Part shown: in pieces, positions 7,440-15,590 of the stretch
How positions within the stretch are numbered: position 1 is the stretch's first letter
Layout: each line of letters opens with the position of its first letter
NCBI GenBank assembly: GCA_964565415.1
Contig: CAZMEX010000016.1
Span: forward strand, 1 to 54,856
Length of the DNA stretch: 54,856 nt
Direction: 5' to 3'
DNA from: JAIOSM01 sp964565415
GTDB taxonomy: Bacteria > Desulfobacterota > Desulfobacteria > Desulfobacterales > Desulfobacteraceae
Translations under genes and position numbers: made by a program
The notes under the pieces: model-generated
Databases searched by the model: none
What the model was told of the DNA's origin: nothing
What the model saw: only the letters and a program-made list of their open reading frames with translations

Positions 7440-9509
7440 TTAAACCTCTTTTTCTGCATTGGTTTTATCAATTACTTTTTTTGCAAGATCATGGGGCATC
7501 TCTTCATAGGTTTCAAATTCCATGGAAAAAGTTCCCCTTCCTCCAGTCATGGAATTCAAGTCCGGAGCATACCTTAACATTTCTGCCATGGGAACAAGCG
7601 CATTTACTATTTGTTTAGTTCCTTCAGAATCCATACCAAGAACTTTTCCGCGTCGGGAATTAAAATCTCCCATAATATCACCGGTATATTCATCGGGGAC
7701 AACAACCGAGACCTTCATGATAGGTTCTAATAAAACAGGTTTGGCCTGTTCAATAGCTTTTTTAAAAGCTATTGATCCTGCTAATTTAAAAGCCATCTCT
7801 GATGAATCTACTGCATGGTAACTGCCATCGTCCAGAGTGGCTCTGAAGTCAATGCATGGAAAACCTGCGAGATACCCTCTTGCTGCTGATTCCTTAACAC
7901 CTGTCTCAACAGCCGGAATATAATTTTTTGGGATGGAGCCCCCAACAATTTTATTTACAAAATCAAATCCTTTGCCATTTGGCAATGGTTCAAAATTAAT
8001 CCAGCAATCACCAAATTGTCCATGACCCCCAGATTGCTTTTTATGTTTTCCCTGGACCCGTATTTTCTTCTTTATTGTCTCTTTATAAGGTACCTTGGGT
8101 GTTGAAATGGCAACTTCTACATTGAATTTTCTTTTGACTTTTTCACAAGTTGTTTCAATGTGAACAAGTCCTGTGCCTGATAATAAAGTTTCATTTGTCT
8201 CTTTTTCCCTTGTGAGCTGCAATCCTGGATCTTCCTCAAGAATTTTTCTTAAGGCTTCGTGTATTTTATCCTCATCACCTTTGGTTTTTGGTGAAATTGA
8301 AAAAGAGATGACAGGTGGAAGTGGTTTTACAGGTGCAAATTTTATATTTTCCGAACCAGTAATTGTATCATTGGTAAGGGTATTTTTTAATTTTGCAACA
8401 GCAACTATTGATCCTGGTCTGGCTTCTGTAATATTTTTCTGTTTTTTCCCCACAATTTCAAGGAGTTGAGAGAATCTCTCTTTATTATTTTTATTTACAT
8501 TCAGTATATTGCCGTCCTTGCCAAGTTGTCCTGAGACAACCCTGAAGATCGAAAGTCTTCCGGCATAAGGGTCAACAATTGTATTGAACACAAATCCAGA
8601 AAACTCTCTTTCAGGATCAGGCATAACTTCAATTTCATTATCATCATTATCAGTTGCAATCCAGGCACCTCTGTCAATGGGAGAAGCCATATGGTCAACA
8701 ATGAAATCTAAGAACAATTCAACTCCGATTGATGAGGTTGCAGCTCCGCATAAAGCAGGATAGAATGCTCGTTCAAGAACACCTTTTCTAAAGGCTTTTT
8801 TAAGCTCTTCTTCTGATATCTCCTCTCCTTCAAGATACCGCTCAAGAAGATCATCATCAAGTTCAGCAATATTTTCAATAAACTCTTCTTTTGCAAGTGT
8901 AAACTCTTCCTGCATATCAGAAGGAATATCAATTTTTTTAGCTTTACCATCTTTTTCAAATTTATATGCTTTACCACTTATAATATCAATAATTCCTGAA
9001 AAATCACTCTCTTTGCCAATGGGTAATTGGGCAATCAATATTTTTTTATCAAGAGCTGTACCAGTGGCTTCAACAGCAGCATTAAAATCTGCTCTTTCAC
9101 GATCAAGTTTGTTTATAAAAAGAAGTGTTGGCAGATTATATTCCTGGGCACATGTAGATGCAGCTTCAGTCATAGCACTTGGACCACTTACTCCGTCAAT
9201 CAATAAAGCAACGCTGTCAGCAGCAGGGATACAGGTCTTTGCAGCGGAAAAGAAATTTTGATCACCTGGAGTATCCATCAGAGTAATTGAAAATTTATTG
9301 TGGGTCAGATTAAAAAAAGAGGTGTTAATACTCTGTTGTTTTTTAATTTCTTCAGGCTGGAAATCCATTGCTGTATTGCCTTCTTCGATTTTACCATGGC
9401 GTTCCAGTAACCCTGCATTAAATAAAACAGCTTCGGCAAGGCTGGTTTTACCAGATCCGCCATGACCTGCCAGGGCAATGTTTCTTATTGATTTAATTTG
9501 GTCTGTCAT
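7440..9509 (-). CDS. elongation factor G-like GTPase, EF-G II type
   Basis: A 689-residue translational GTPase with full EF-G architecture: G domain with GHGGSGKTS (15-23), DTPGDQNFF (G3) and INKLD (G4), then domain II, domain III and the GQFGDC-containing domain IV. The GHGGSGKT P-loop and the QSINTS effector region, in place of the RGITI of translocating EF-G, are typical of the EF-G II subfamily (Mycobacterium/Thermus fusA2 kind), whose cellular role is uncertain. A good Shine-Dalgarno (AAAGGAGT) precedes the ATG. It follows tlyA by 66 bases and ends at a strong terminator. A second, mitochondrial-type EF-G is encoded at 41755-43836, which is more likely the working translocase. Family call is firm; function is not. 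Confidence 0.9.
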   Translation of the reverse strand: MTDQIKSIRNIALAGHGGSGKTSLAEAVLFNAGLLERHGKIEEGNTAMDFQPEEIKKQQSINTSFFNLTHNKFSITLMDTPGDQNFFSAAKTCIPAADSVALLIDGVSGPSAMTEAASTCAQEYNLPTLLFINKLDRERADFNAAVEATGTALDKKILIAQLPIGKESDFSGIIDIISGKAYKFEKDGKAKKIDIPSDMQEEFTLAKEEFIENIAELDDDLLERYLEGEEISEEELKKAFRKGVLERAFYPALCGAATSSIGVELFLDFIVDHMASPIDRGAWIATDNDDNEIEVMPDPEREFSGFVFNTIVDPYAGRLSIFRVVSGQLGKDGNILNVNKNNKERFSQLLEIVGKKQKNITEARPGSIVAVAKLKNTLTNDTITGSENIKFAPVKPLPPVISFSISPKTKGDEDKIHEALRKILEEDPGLQLTREKETNETLLSGTGLVHIETTCEKVKRKFNVEVAISTPKVPYKETIKKKIRVQGKHKKQSGGHGQFGDCWINFEPLPNGKGFDFVNKIVGGSIPKNYIPAVETGVKESAARGYLAGFPCIDFRATLDDGSYHAVDSSEMAFKLAGSIAFKKAIEQAKPVLLEPIMKVSVVVPDEYTGDIMGDFNSRRGKVLGMDSEGTKQIVNALVPMAEMLRYAPDLNSMTGGRGTFSMEFETYEEMPHDLAKKVIDKTNAEKEV

Positions 9510-9575
9510 TGCAACTCCTTTAACAATTAAATAAAAAAACTAATTTATAAAAACGAATCTTGGTACTTAAGCATT

Positions 9576-10319
9576 TTAATGAAAATATTTCAAGGAAATT
9601 ATATACTCTTTATTTCCTTTTGGACCAAGAATAGGGGAGGGGACGATGTTACAAGCTTCATAGCCTCTATCAATAAAAAAATATTTGATATCATGTAGGA
9701 CCTTATTTCTTATATTTTCATCACGAACCACTCCGCCCTTACCAACTTCACCTCTACCTGCTTCAAATTGCGGTTTGATTAAAGCGAGAATTCTGCATGG
9801 ATTTTTCATAAATTTTTCTGCAGAGGGTATAACAATTTTTAATGATATAAACGAAGTATCAATTACGATAAGATCTAATTTTTCACCGATTTTTTCATAG
9901 GGCATGTATCTTATATTTGTACGCTCTATCACTATTACTTTTGGATTTTGTCTCAATTTCCAGTCAAATTGACCATAGCCCACATCCACTGCAAATATTT
10001 TTAAAGCCCCGCGTTTTAAAAGACAATGGGTAAATCCACCAGTTGAAGCACCGATATCCATACATTTAAGGTCTTTGACATCAATTGACAACTCTTTGAT
10101 TGCTTTTTCAAGCTTTAAACCACCTCGGCTGACAAAGGGAAAATCCTTTTCTTTACAGATAATGTCTGCATCAACATTGATCAATGCACCTGGTTTATCA
10201 ACAACAATATTATTTACAAATACCTTGCCTGTCATTATGATTCTTTTTGCACGTTCCCTTGAAGGTGCAAATTTTTTTTCCAGCAGTGCTAAATCAAGTC
10301 GAATTTTTTTTTTCTTCAT
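9576..10319 (-). CDS. tlyA: TlyA-family 2'-O-ribose rRNA methyltransferase
   Basis: A 247-residue protein with an N-terminal S4 RNA-binding domain (about 5-62: RLDLALLEKKFAPSRERAKR, then GKVFVN) joined through SRGGLKL (64-70) to an FtsJ/RrmJ-like SAM methyltransferase fold whose motif I is MDIGASTGGF (87-96). Family members methylate C1409 of 16S and C1920 of 23S rRNA and were first named hemolysins; lysis is not implied here. It lies 3 bases after dxs on the same strand, in the common xseA-xseB-ispA-dxs-tlyA order. The start codon follows an A-rich stretch. Family assignment is secure; which rRNA positions are modified is inferred from homologues. Confidence 0.93.
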   Translation of the reverse strand: MKKKKIRLDLALLEKKFAPSRERAKRIIMTGKVFVNNIVVDKPGALINVDADIICKEKDFPFVSRGGLKLEKAIKELSIDVKDLKCMDIGASTGGFTHCLLKRGALKIFAVDVGYGQFDWKLRQNPKVIVIERTNIRYMPYEKIGEKLDLIVIDTSFISLKIVIPSAEKFMKNPCRILALIKPQFEAGRGEVGKGGVVRDENIRNKVLHDIKYFFIDRGYEACNIVPSPILGPKGNKEYIISLKYFH

Positions 10320-10322
10320 ATA

Positions 10323-12191
10323 TTACAATTTTATAATCTCTTCTACAGCTTTACAAATTGCAGAAGCATCAATTGAATACTCCTTTTTTAATATCTCCTG
10401 GGCACCATGCTCAACAAAACAATTTTGAATGCCAACTCTTTTTATTTTTATATTTGAAATATTGTTATCTGCAAAGAGTTCTAATACAGCACTTCCAAAA
10501 CCACTCGCCAACACATGGTTTTCAATTGTAATGACTTTACCAATCCTTTGAGCAATTTTTATGATAAGCTCTGAATCAAGTGGTTTTACAAATCTTGCAT
10601 TGATCAATGAGCAGGATATATTTTTTTCCTTTAATTTTACAATAGCTTTTTGGGATTGAACAACTGAATCACCAATGGCAATTAATAATACATCATCGCC
10701 ATTTTCAATAAGTTCAGCCTTACCAATTTGAATAGGCTCTGGATTATCATCTAAATCAACACCTGATCCTTTACCTCTAGGATATCTTATGGCAACCGGA
10801 GCATTTTGTGCAAAGGCAGTTAAAAACATTCTTACAAGCTCATTTTCGTCCCTAGGTGCCATAATAGTAATATTTGGAATACTTCTAAGGTATGCAAAAT
10901 CAAAAAGACCATGATGTGTAGGACCGTCTTCACCAACAATCCCTCCTCGGTCAATGGCAAAAACAACAGGGTGGGATTCAAGGCAGACATCATGTAGAAT
11001 TTGATCGTATGCCCTTTGCAAAAAAGTGGAGTAAATTGCAACAACAGGTTTTAAGCCTTGTGTAGCAAGACCTGCTGCAAATGTTACAGCATGTTGCTCT
11101 GCAATACCAACATCAAAAAATCTGTCTGGGTATTGTTCTGAAAATTTGATTAGCCCTGTACCTTCAGGCATGGCTGCAGTAACAGCTACAATTTTCTGAT
11201 TATCTTTAGCAAGCTTAACCATGGTTGAACCAAAAACCTCAGTATATGTTGGGATTTTTTTATCTTTTGTTATTCCATTGCCTGTTTTAATATCAAAAGA
11301 TCCAACACCATGGAAATAGACAGGGTTTTTTTCAGCAGGTTCATACCCTTTACCTTTTTTCGTCGTAACATGAAGAAGTACCGGATCATTAGTGGTTTTG
11401 ATATTCTCCATAATATCTATTAAATGGTTTAAATTGTGTCCATCTATGGGACCAAAATAATTAAAATCAAATGCTTCAAATAACATTCCTGGTGTTACAA
11501 AGGTCTTAAATGAGTCTTCTGATCGCTTGGCAAATTTGTATATTTCAGTACCTATTTTTGGCAATGATTTTAAAAATTCACCAAATCCTTTTCTCATGTG
11601 TTGCAAATAGGAGGCAGAAAGGGTTCGGCTTAAAAAAGAGGATAGGGCACCTACATTGGGAGATATAGACATTTCATTGTCATTTAGAATAACAATGAGA
11701 TCCTTTTTTAAACCCCCTGCCTGATTTAATGCTTCATAGGCAATACCTGCTGTTAAAGATCCATCACCAATAACTGATACAACTTTTGATCTGTTTTTGT
11801 TCAAACATTTTCCAATGGTGATTCCCAAACCTGCTGAAATGGATGTGCTGGCATGACCAACCGTAAATCCATCATATGGACTTTCACTCATTTTAGTGAA
11901 TCCGGACAACCCTTTATAGGTACGGAGAGTATCAAATCTATCTTCTCGGCCTGTCAGGAGTTTATGCGCATAACTTTGATGTCCAACATCCCACACAAGT
12001 GTGTCTTCAGGAAAATCAAATACCCGGTGCAGAGCAATTGTAAGTTCAACTGCGCCAAGGCTTGAGGCCAAATGCCCACCTCTCTTGGAAACAACTTCAA
12101 TAATCCTCTTTCTAATGTCAGCAGCAAGGGTCTCTAAATCTTTCCTGCTGAGCGCTTTTATATCTTTATTGGTCTTTATATCTTTTAACAT
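10323..12191 (-). CDS. dxs: 1-deoxy-D-xylulose-5-phosphate synthase
   Basis: This thiamine-diphosphate enzyme condenses pyruvate and glyceraldehyde-3-phosphate, the first step of the MEP isoprenoid pathway. The protein is about 622 residues, normal for DXS. Seen in order are the HQSYAHKLLTGR active-site histidine region, the ThDP motif VIGDGSLTAG followed by ILNDNEMSIS, the catalytic-glutamate segment DVGIAEQHA, and a transketolase C-terminal domain with FVEHGA. I start it at the ATG at 12191; a TTG two codons upstream (12197) is possible because the only purine-rich site, AAAGGA, is closer to it. It follows ispA by a dozen bases, so C5 precursor supply and prenyl chain building are co-transcribed. 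Confidence 0.96.
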   Translation of the reverse strand: MLKDIKTNKDIKALSRKDLETLAADIRKRIIEVVSKRGGHLASSLGAVELTIALHRVFDFPEDTLVWDVGHQSYAHKLLTGREDRFDTLRTYKGLSGFTKMSESPYDGFTVGHASTSISAGLGITIGKCLNKNRSKVVSVIGDGSLTAGIAYEALNQAGGLKKDLIVILNDNEMSISPNVGALSSFLSRTLSASYLQHMRKGFGEFLKSLPKIGTEIYKFAKRSEDSFKTFVTPGMLFEAFDFNYFGPIDGHNLNHLIDIMENIKTTNDPVLLHVTTKKGKGYEPAEKNPVYFHGVGSFDIKTGNGITKDKKIPTYTEVFGSTMVKLAKDNQKIVAVTAAMPEGTGLIKFSEQYPDRFFDVGIAEQHAVTFAAGLATQGLKPVVAIYSTFLQRAYDQILHDVCLESHPVVFAIDRGGIVGEDGPTHHGLFDFAYLRSIPNITIMAPRDENELVRMFLTAFAQNAPVAIRYPRGKGSGVDLDDNPEPIQIGKAELIENGDDVLLIAIGDSVVQSQKAIVKLKEKNISCSLINARFVKPLDSELIIKIAQRIGKVITIENHVLASGFGSAVLELFADNNISNIKIKRVGIQNCFVEHGAQEILKKEYSIDASAICKAVEEIIKL

Positions 12192-12203
12192 ATTCAAAAT
12201 AGG

Positions 12204-13154
12204 CTAATATTTCCTTTCAATAATATATTGTGCAATTTTTTCAAGAGGCAGTGCTTTTTCTTCAAAACTTTCAAGGGATTTAAGGGCATCTGAAACAAGT
12301 TTTTTTGCATACTCTTTTGAGGCTTTAAGCCCAATTACCTGGGGGAATGTAAGTTTTTTGTTTGCTTCATCTGATCCAGCCTGTTTACCCATAACAGCAG
12401 AATCACCTTCTATATCGAGAATATCATCAATGATCTGAAATGCCATTCCAATATTTCTGGCATAAACAACAAGTTGTTTTAATTGATCAGGGTCTGCACC
12501 TGCTGCAACACCACCTGTTTTAACACTGGCTATTATTAATTCACCTGTCTTAAGAGCATGCATGTGCTTAATATACTCAAATGGCTCAATAGATTCAATG
12601 GTTAGTGAGGCAGCCATATCAAGTACTTGCCCCTCAACCATACCATTTGTGCCAGCAGCATCAGAAATTATGGAAATAATTTTTACAAGAGCATCACTGG
12701 AAAGAGGTTTAAATGTGTGCTGTAAGGGATTGGATAAAATAGAAAACGCATGTGTTAAAAGAGCATCTCCTGCAAGTATGGCTGTAGCCTCAGAAAACTT
12801 TTTGTGCAGGGTTGGATTCCCTCGACGAAAATCATCATCGTCCATGGCAGGCAAATCATCATGTATTAATGAATATGTGTGTATCATTTCAATGGCACAA
12901 GCCGGGAGCATGGCTTTTTCTTTGGATTTTTGATTATTTGTTCCTATGCATTGGGCAGCAGCAATGCATAAAATTGGTCGTAATCGTTTGCCATTTGCCA
13001 TGAGTGAATATTCCATGGCAGCAATTAATCCTCTTTTTATGTCATATAAAGAAAGAACTTTTCTAAGTTTGTTATTAATAATTTCTTGCTGCTCTTTTAA
13101 ATATGATTTCAAATTAAAATCATTAATCCCATTGTTTGCAATTTTTTTATTCAT
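12204..13154 (-). CDS. ispA: polyprenyl synthetase, farnesyl/geranylgeranyl diphosphate synthase type
   Basis: It builds linear prenyl diphosphates from IPP and DMAPP for quinones, undecaprenol and related products. Both aspartate-rich motifs are present: DDLPAMDDDD (first, DDx4D form) with RRGNPTLHKK after it, and FQIIDDILD (second). GKRLRP near the N terminus binds IPP. I place the start at the ATG at 13154 (316 residues, close to the usual 300), overlapping the xseB stop by 8 bases. The reading frame is open further upstream to 13229, but that would add a lysine-rich tail lying within xseB. Product chain length cannot be fixed from sequence; FPP or GGPP are the likely options given the xseB-ispA-dxs context. 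Confidence 0.92.
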   Translation of the reverse strand: MNKKIANNGINDFNLKSYLKEQQEIINNKLRKVLSLYDIKRGLIAAMEYSLMANGKRLRPILCIAAAQCIGTNNQKSKEKAMLPACAIEMIHTYSLIHDDLPAMDDDDFRRGNPTLHKKFSEATAILAGDALLTHAFSILSNPLQHTFKPLSSDALVKIISIISDAAGTNGMVEGQVLDMAASLTIESIEPFEYIKHMHALKTGELIIASVKTGGVAAGADPDQLKQLVVYARNIGMAFQIIDDILDIEGDSAVMGKQAGSDEANKKLTFPQVIGLKASKEYAKKLVSDALKSLESFEEKALPLEKIAQYIIERKY

Positions 13155-13374
13155 TTTTAAAAGGTTTTTCCTTGATGCTTCCATCAGCATTTTCAAGTAA
13201 AATTGAGATCTTTTTTTCTGCTTTATCAAGCAAATTATTGCAATATAGGGAATGTTTCATGCCAGCCTCATATTTTTTTATTGCTTCCTCCAGGGGAAGC
13301 TCACCTGATTCCAGCTCTTTAACAATGGTTTCAAGCTGTTCCATGGTATTCTCAAAACTCTTTTTTTCAGCCAT
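13147..13374 (-). CDS. xseB: exodeoxyribonuclease VII small subunit
   Basis: A 75-residue, mostly helical protein with the typical XseB sequence pattern: SFENTMEQLETIVKELESG followed by LPLEEAIKKYEAG and a LLDKAEKKI helix. It assembles with XseA into exonuclease VII, which degrades single-stranded DNA to oligonucleotides. Its start overlaps the xseA stop by 8 bases, and its own stop overlaps the chosen ispA start by 8 bases, so all three are translationally coupled. Length and sequence fit the family well. Confidence 0.94.
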   Translation of the reverse strand: MAEKKSFENTMEQLETIVKELESGELPLEEAIKKYEAGMKHSLYCNNLLDKAEKKISILLENADGSIKEKPFKNE

Positions 13375-14560
13375 TTTTTTTCTCCACCTTGGTGATAACC
13401 CGTCCTTTAAATAAAATTATTTCTAAAAGATCATTATTCTTAATGGTTGCAGGATCAGTAACAATAGTTTGTTCAGGATATGTTCTTGCAATACTGTAGC
13501 CTCGCTTTAAGACAGCCATGGGATTGAGCGCCTTGAGCCTTTCTTCCATTGAATTAGCATATATATTTTTTGTTTTAAGATAATAATTTAAAATATTTTT
13601 TAAATGAAGAGTATAGTCATCAAGCTGTATTCTCATCTCATCAATTGTTTTTAAAGGACTCTTTATTCTAAGTCTTAAAGACATAAGCTTCTCTTTTGTA
13701 TTTACTAATTGTTTGTAGACATTTGAATAGAGTTTGAAATTTAAATCATTCAGTTTTTTCTTTAAGTATTGTTTTTCAGGAAGAGCTAATTCAGCAGCAG
13801 CAGAAGGGGTAGGGGCACGCAAATCAGCAACAAAATCAGCTATTGTAAAATCAATTTCATGTCCAATTCCTGTAATAATAGGAATTTTAGAGGCAAATAT
13901 GGCTTGGGCAACAAGTTCAGAATTAAATGAATTAAGATCTTCAAAGGAACCCCCACCTCTGGCTAAAATAATGAGTTGTGAAGAATTGATCTTGTTTGCA
14001 AGCTCAATGGCACGGGCAATTTGAACATCAGAATTTTTCCCCTGAACTTGAACGGGAATAATTACTAAATGGCAGTTACTGAATCGTCTTTGAAAAATAT
14101 TTAGAATATCTTGTACAGCAGCACCAGTTGGAGAAGTTATAATGCATATTTCAGAACTTATAAAAGGAATCTTTTTTTTATGTTTTTTATCAAACAAACC
14201 TTTGCCAGATAATTTTGTTTTAAGCTGTTCAAAGGAAATTTGCAGAGCACCGGCACCTTCAGGTTCAATGTGTTCAAAAATCAATTGATATGAACCTTTG
14301 GGTTCATATAATGATACTCGAGCCATACCTTTTATTTTTAAGCCATTCTCAAGTTTAAATATTAATTTTTTTTTTTGAGAAGAAAAAATAACACAGCTTA
14401 TAACAGAAGATTCATCTTTTAGTGAAAAATAGGAATGGTTGGATGAAGAGGTGAAAAGATTAGAAATTTCACCTGTGATCCATATAAAAGGATAAGTCTC
14501 CTCTAAAAGTAGTTTTAATTTTTTTGTGAATTTTGAAACAGTAAATATTTCTGTGATCAT
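13367..14560 (-). CDS. xseA: exodeoxyribonuclease VII large subunit
   Basis: The 397-residue catalytic subunit of exonuclease VII, active on single-stranded DNA in repair and recombination. An N-terminal OB-fold (about 1-95, with WITGEISNL and SSNHSYFSLKD) precedes the catalytic core: ITSPTGAAVQDI, ARGGGSFEDL, and the highly conserved GIGHEIDFTIADFVADLRAPTPSAAAE region (seen here in full). A helical segment and a short C-terminal strand region with LKRGYSIA follow. It is the first gene of the minus-strand xseA-xseB-ispA-dxs-tlyA-EF-G II run, and a reasonable sigma-70 promoter lies 40-70 bases upstream. The ribosome binding site before the ATG is poor. Confidence 0.95.
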   Translation of the reverse strand: MITEIFTVSKFTKKLKLLLEETYPFIWITGEISNLFTSSSNHSYFSLKDESSVISCVIFSSQKKKLIFKLENGLKIKGMARVSLYEPKGSYQLIFEHIEPEGAGALQISFEQLKTKLSGKGLFDKKHKKKIPFISSEICIITSPTGAAVQDILNIFQRRFSNCHLVIIPVQVQGKNSDVQIARAIELANKINSSQLIILARGGGSFEDLNSFNSELVAQAIFASKIPIITGIGHEIDFTIADFVADLRAPTPSAAAELALPEKQYLKKKLNDLNFKLYSNVYKQLVNTKEKLMSLRLRIKSPLKTIDEMRIQLDDYTLHLKNILNYYLKTKNIYANSMEERLKALNPMAVLKRGYSIARTYPEQTIVTDPATIKNNDLLEIILFKGRVITKVEKKNG

Positions 14561-14603
14561 ATAAGTAATGTTATTTATTAATATTTAAACTAAAACTGGA
14601 ATC

Positions 14604-14632
14604 TTTATAAATCATAAGATAACCAAAGGCAA
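14604..14632 (-). promoter_or_regulatory. probable sigma-70 promoter for the xseA operon
   Basis: On the minus strand TTGCCT (14627-14632) and TATAAA (14604-14609) are 17 bases apart. The implied transcript would start near 14597, about 37 bases before the xseA ATG. The region is AT-rich, so this is a motif match, not proof. Confidence 0.4.
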
Positions 14633-14711
14633 TAAATTTCTTTTATTTTACCAGGGAAGTCCAACGTCCGATAATATATATTATGTAAACTTTTTATTCA
14701 CACCATAATTT

Positions 14712-14740
14712 AAAACCTTTATTGTAAATAAAAGGTTTTT
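14712..14740 (+). promoter_or_regulatory. inverted repeat upstream of the Bax-inhibitor-1 family gene
   Basis: AAAACCTTT (14712-14720) and AAAGGTTTT (14731-14739) form a perfect 9-base stem with a 10-base loop, ending 7 bases before the predicted -35 element at 14747. It has terminator-like T's on one side but no gene reads into it on either strand. It could be an operator or a remnant terminator. The rest of 14561-14807 holds only the two predicted divergent promoters. Confidence 0.3.
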
Positions 14741-14746
14741 ATCTAC

Positions 14747-14774
14747 TTGAATTGTCCCTATTGTGTGTTATATT
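14747..14774 (+). promoter_or_regulatory. probable sigma-70 promoter of the Bax-inhibitor-1 family gene
   Basis: TTGAAT (14747-14752) and TATATT (14769-14774) with a 16-base spacer. A transcript would start near 14781, about 27 bases before the ATG at 14808, with AGGAGA as ribosome binding site in between. Confidence 0.45.
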
Positions 14775-14807
14775 TTATTAAATCATTAATTATCAGGAGA
14801 AACAACA

Positions 14808-15518
14808 ATGAATACACAATATTCTACTAACTTGCAGGCAGGTACAATAACTAAAGTTAATAGTTTTTTGCGCAGTGTCTATAACTGGATGACAATTGGT
14901 CTTGCCTTAACAGGCATTACAGCTTTTTATGTCTCCAACAGCCCAACCATTTTAAATATAATTTACGGTAATTTTATAGTACAGATTCTCATGTTTGTTG
15001 GAGTGTTTGGACTTGTGTTTTTTCTCTCATCCAGAATTCAAAAACTTAGTGCGACAACAGCCACAACACTTTTTGTAGTATATGCTGTTCTAATGGGTGC
15101 TCTTTTGTCCTATGTTTTTTTAGCCTATACAGCAAGCTCCATTACTTCAACCTTTTTTATCTGTGCATTAACCTTTGGATGCTTTAGTGCTTATGGAATG
15201 ATAACCAAGCGTGACTTAACTTCTCTTGGTGGCTTTATGATGATGGGGTTGATTGGAATCATAATTGCATCCCTAGTAAATATATTTATTGGCAGCACTG
15301 TTTTGACCATGCTGATTTCTTATATCGGAGTTATTGTTTTTGTTGGTCTTACAGCTTATGATACTCAAAAATTAAAAGAAATGTCCTTAACCATGCCGGC
15401 AAATGCTACAGGAGCAATGGTTAGAAAAGCCACCATCATGGGTGCTTTAACTCTCTATCTTGACTTTATTAATCTATTTTTATTTCTTTTAAGAATTCTT
15501 GGTGTTTCCAGGGATTAA
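14808..15518 (+). CDS. Bax inhibitor-1/YccA (UPF0005) family membrane protein
   Basis: A 236-residue, very hydrophobic protein with about seven transmembrane segments beginning near residue 27 and a short charged N terminus. Family landmarks are visible: WMTIGLALTG in the first helix and the conserved IGVIVFVGLTAYDTQKLKEM segment in the sixth-helix region, with YLDFINLFLFLLRILG at the end. Bacterial homologues (YbhL, YccA, BsYetJ) sit in the inner membrane; some leak calcium in a pH-dependent way and YccA modulates FtsH. It appears to be a single-gene unit with its own promoter, a good AGGAGA site and a hairpin after the stop. The individual function is not known. Confidence 0.92.
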   Translation: MNTQYSTNLQAGTITKVNSFLRSVYNWMTIGLALTGITAFYVSNSPTILNIIYGNFIVQILMFVGVFGLVFFLSSRIQKLSATTATTLFVVYAVLMGALLSYVFLAYTASSITSTFFICALTFGCFSAYGMITKRDLTSLGGFMMMGLIGIIIASLVNIFIGSTVLTMLISYIGVIVFVGLTAYDTQKLKEMSLTMPANATGAMVRKATIMGALTLYLDFINLFLFLLRILGVSRD

Positions 15519-15541
15519 ATTTTAAGTTACCTGCACTAGAC

Positions 15542-15568
15542 ACTCCCCGGTATATGTTATCGGGGAGT
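15542..15568. terminator. hairpin between convergent genes, possible terminator
   Basis: ACTCCCCG (15542-15549) and CGGGGAGT (15561-15568) form a GC-rich 8-base stem with an 11-base loop, in the 72-base gap between the Bax-inhibitor-like gene (+) and glmM (-). No T-tract follows on either strand, so it would be a weak or factor-assisted stop. It is the only GC-rich palindrome in the gap. Confidence 0.42.
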
Positions 15569-15590
15569 TGCAACAGTTCATATATCCGCT

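Noticed and set aside
13155..13229. Upstream extension of ispA to 13229
   Set aside because: It would lie within xseB and add a lysine-rich tail not seen in the family; the ATG at 13154 gives normal length.
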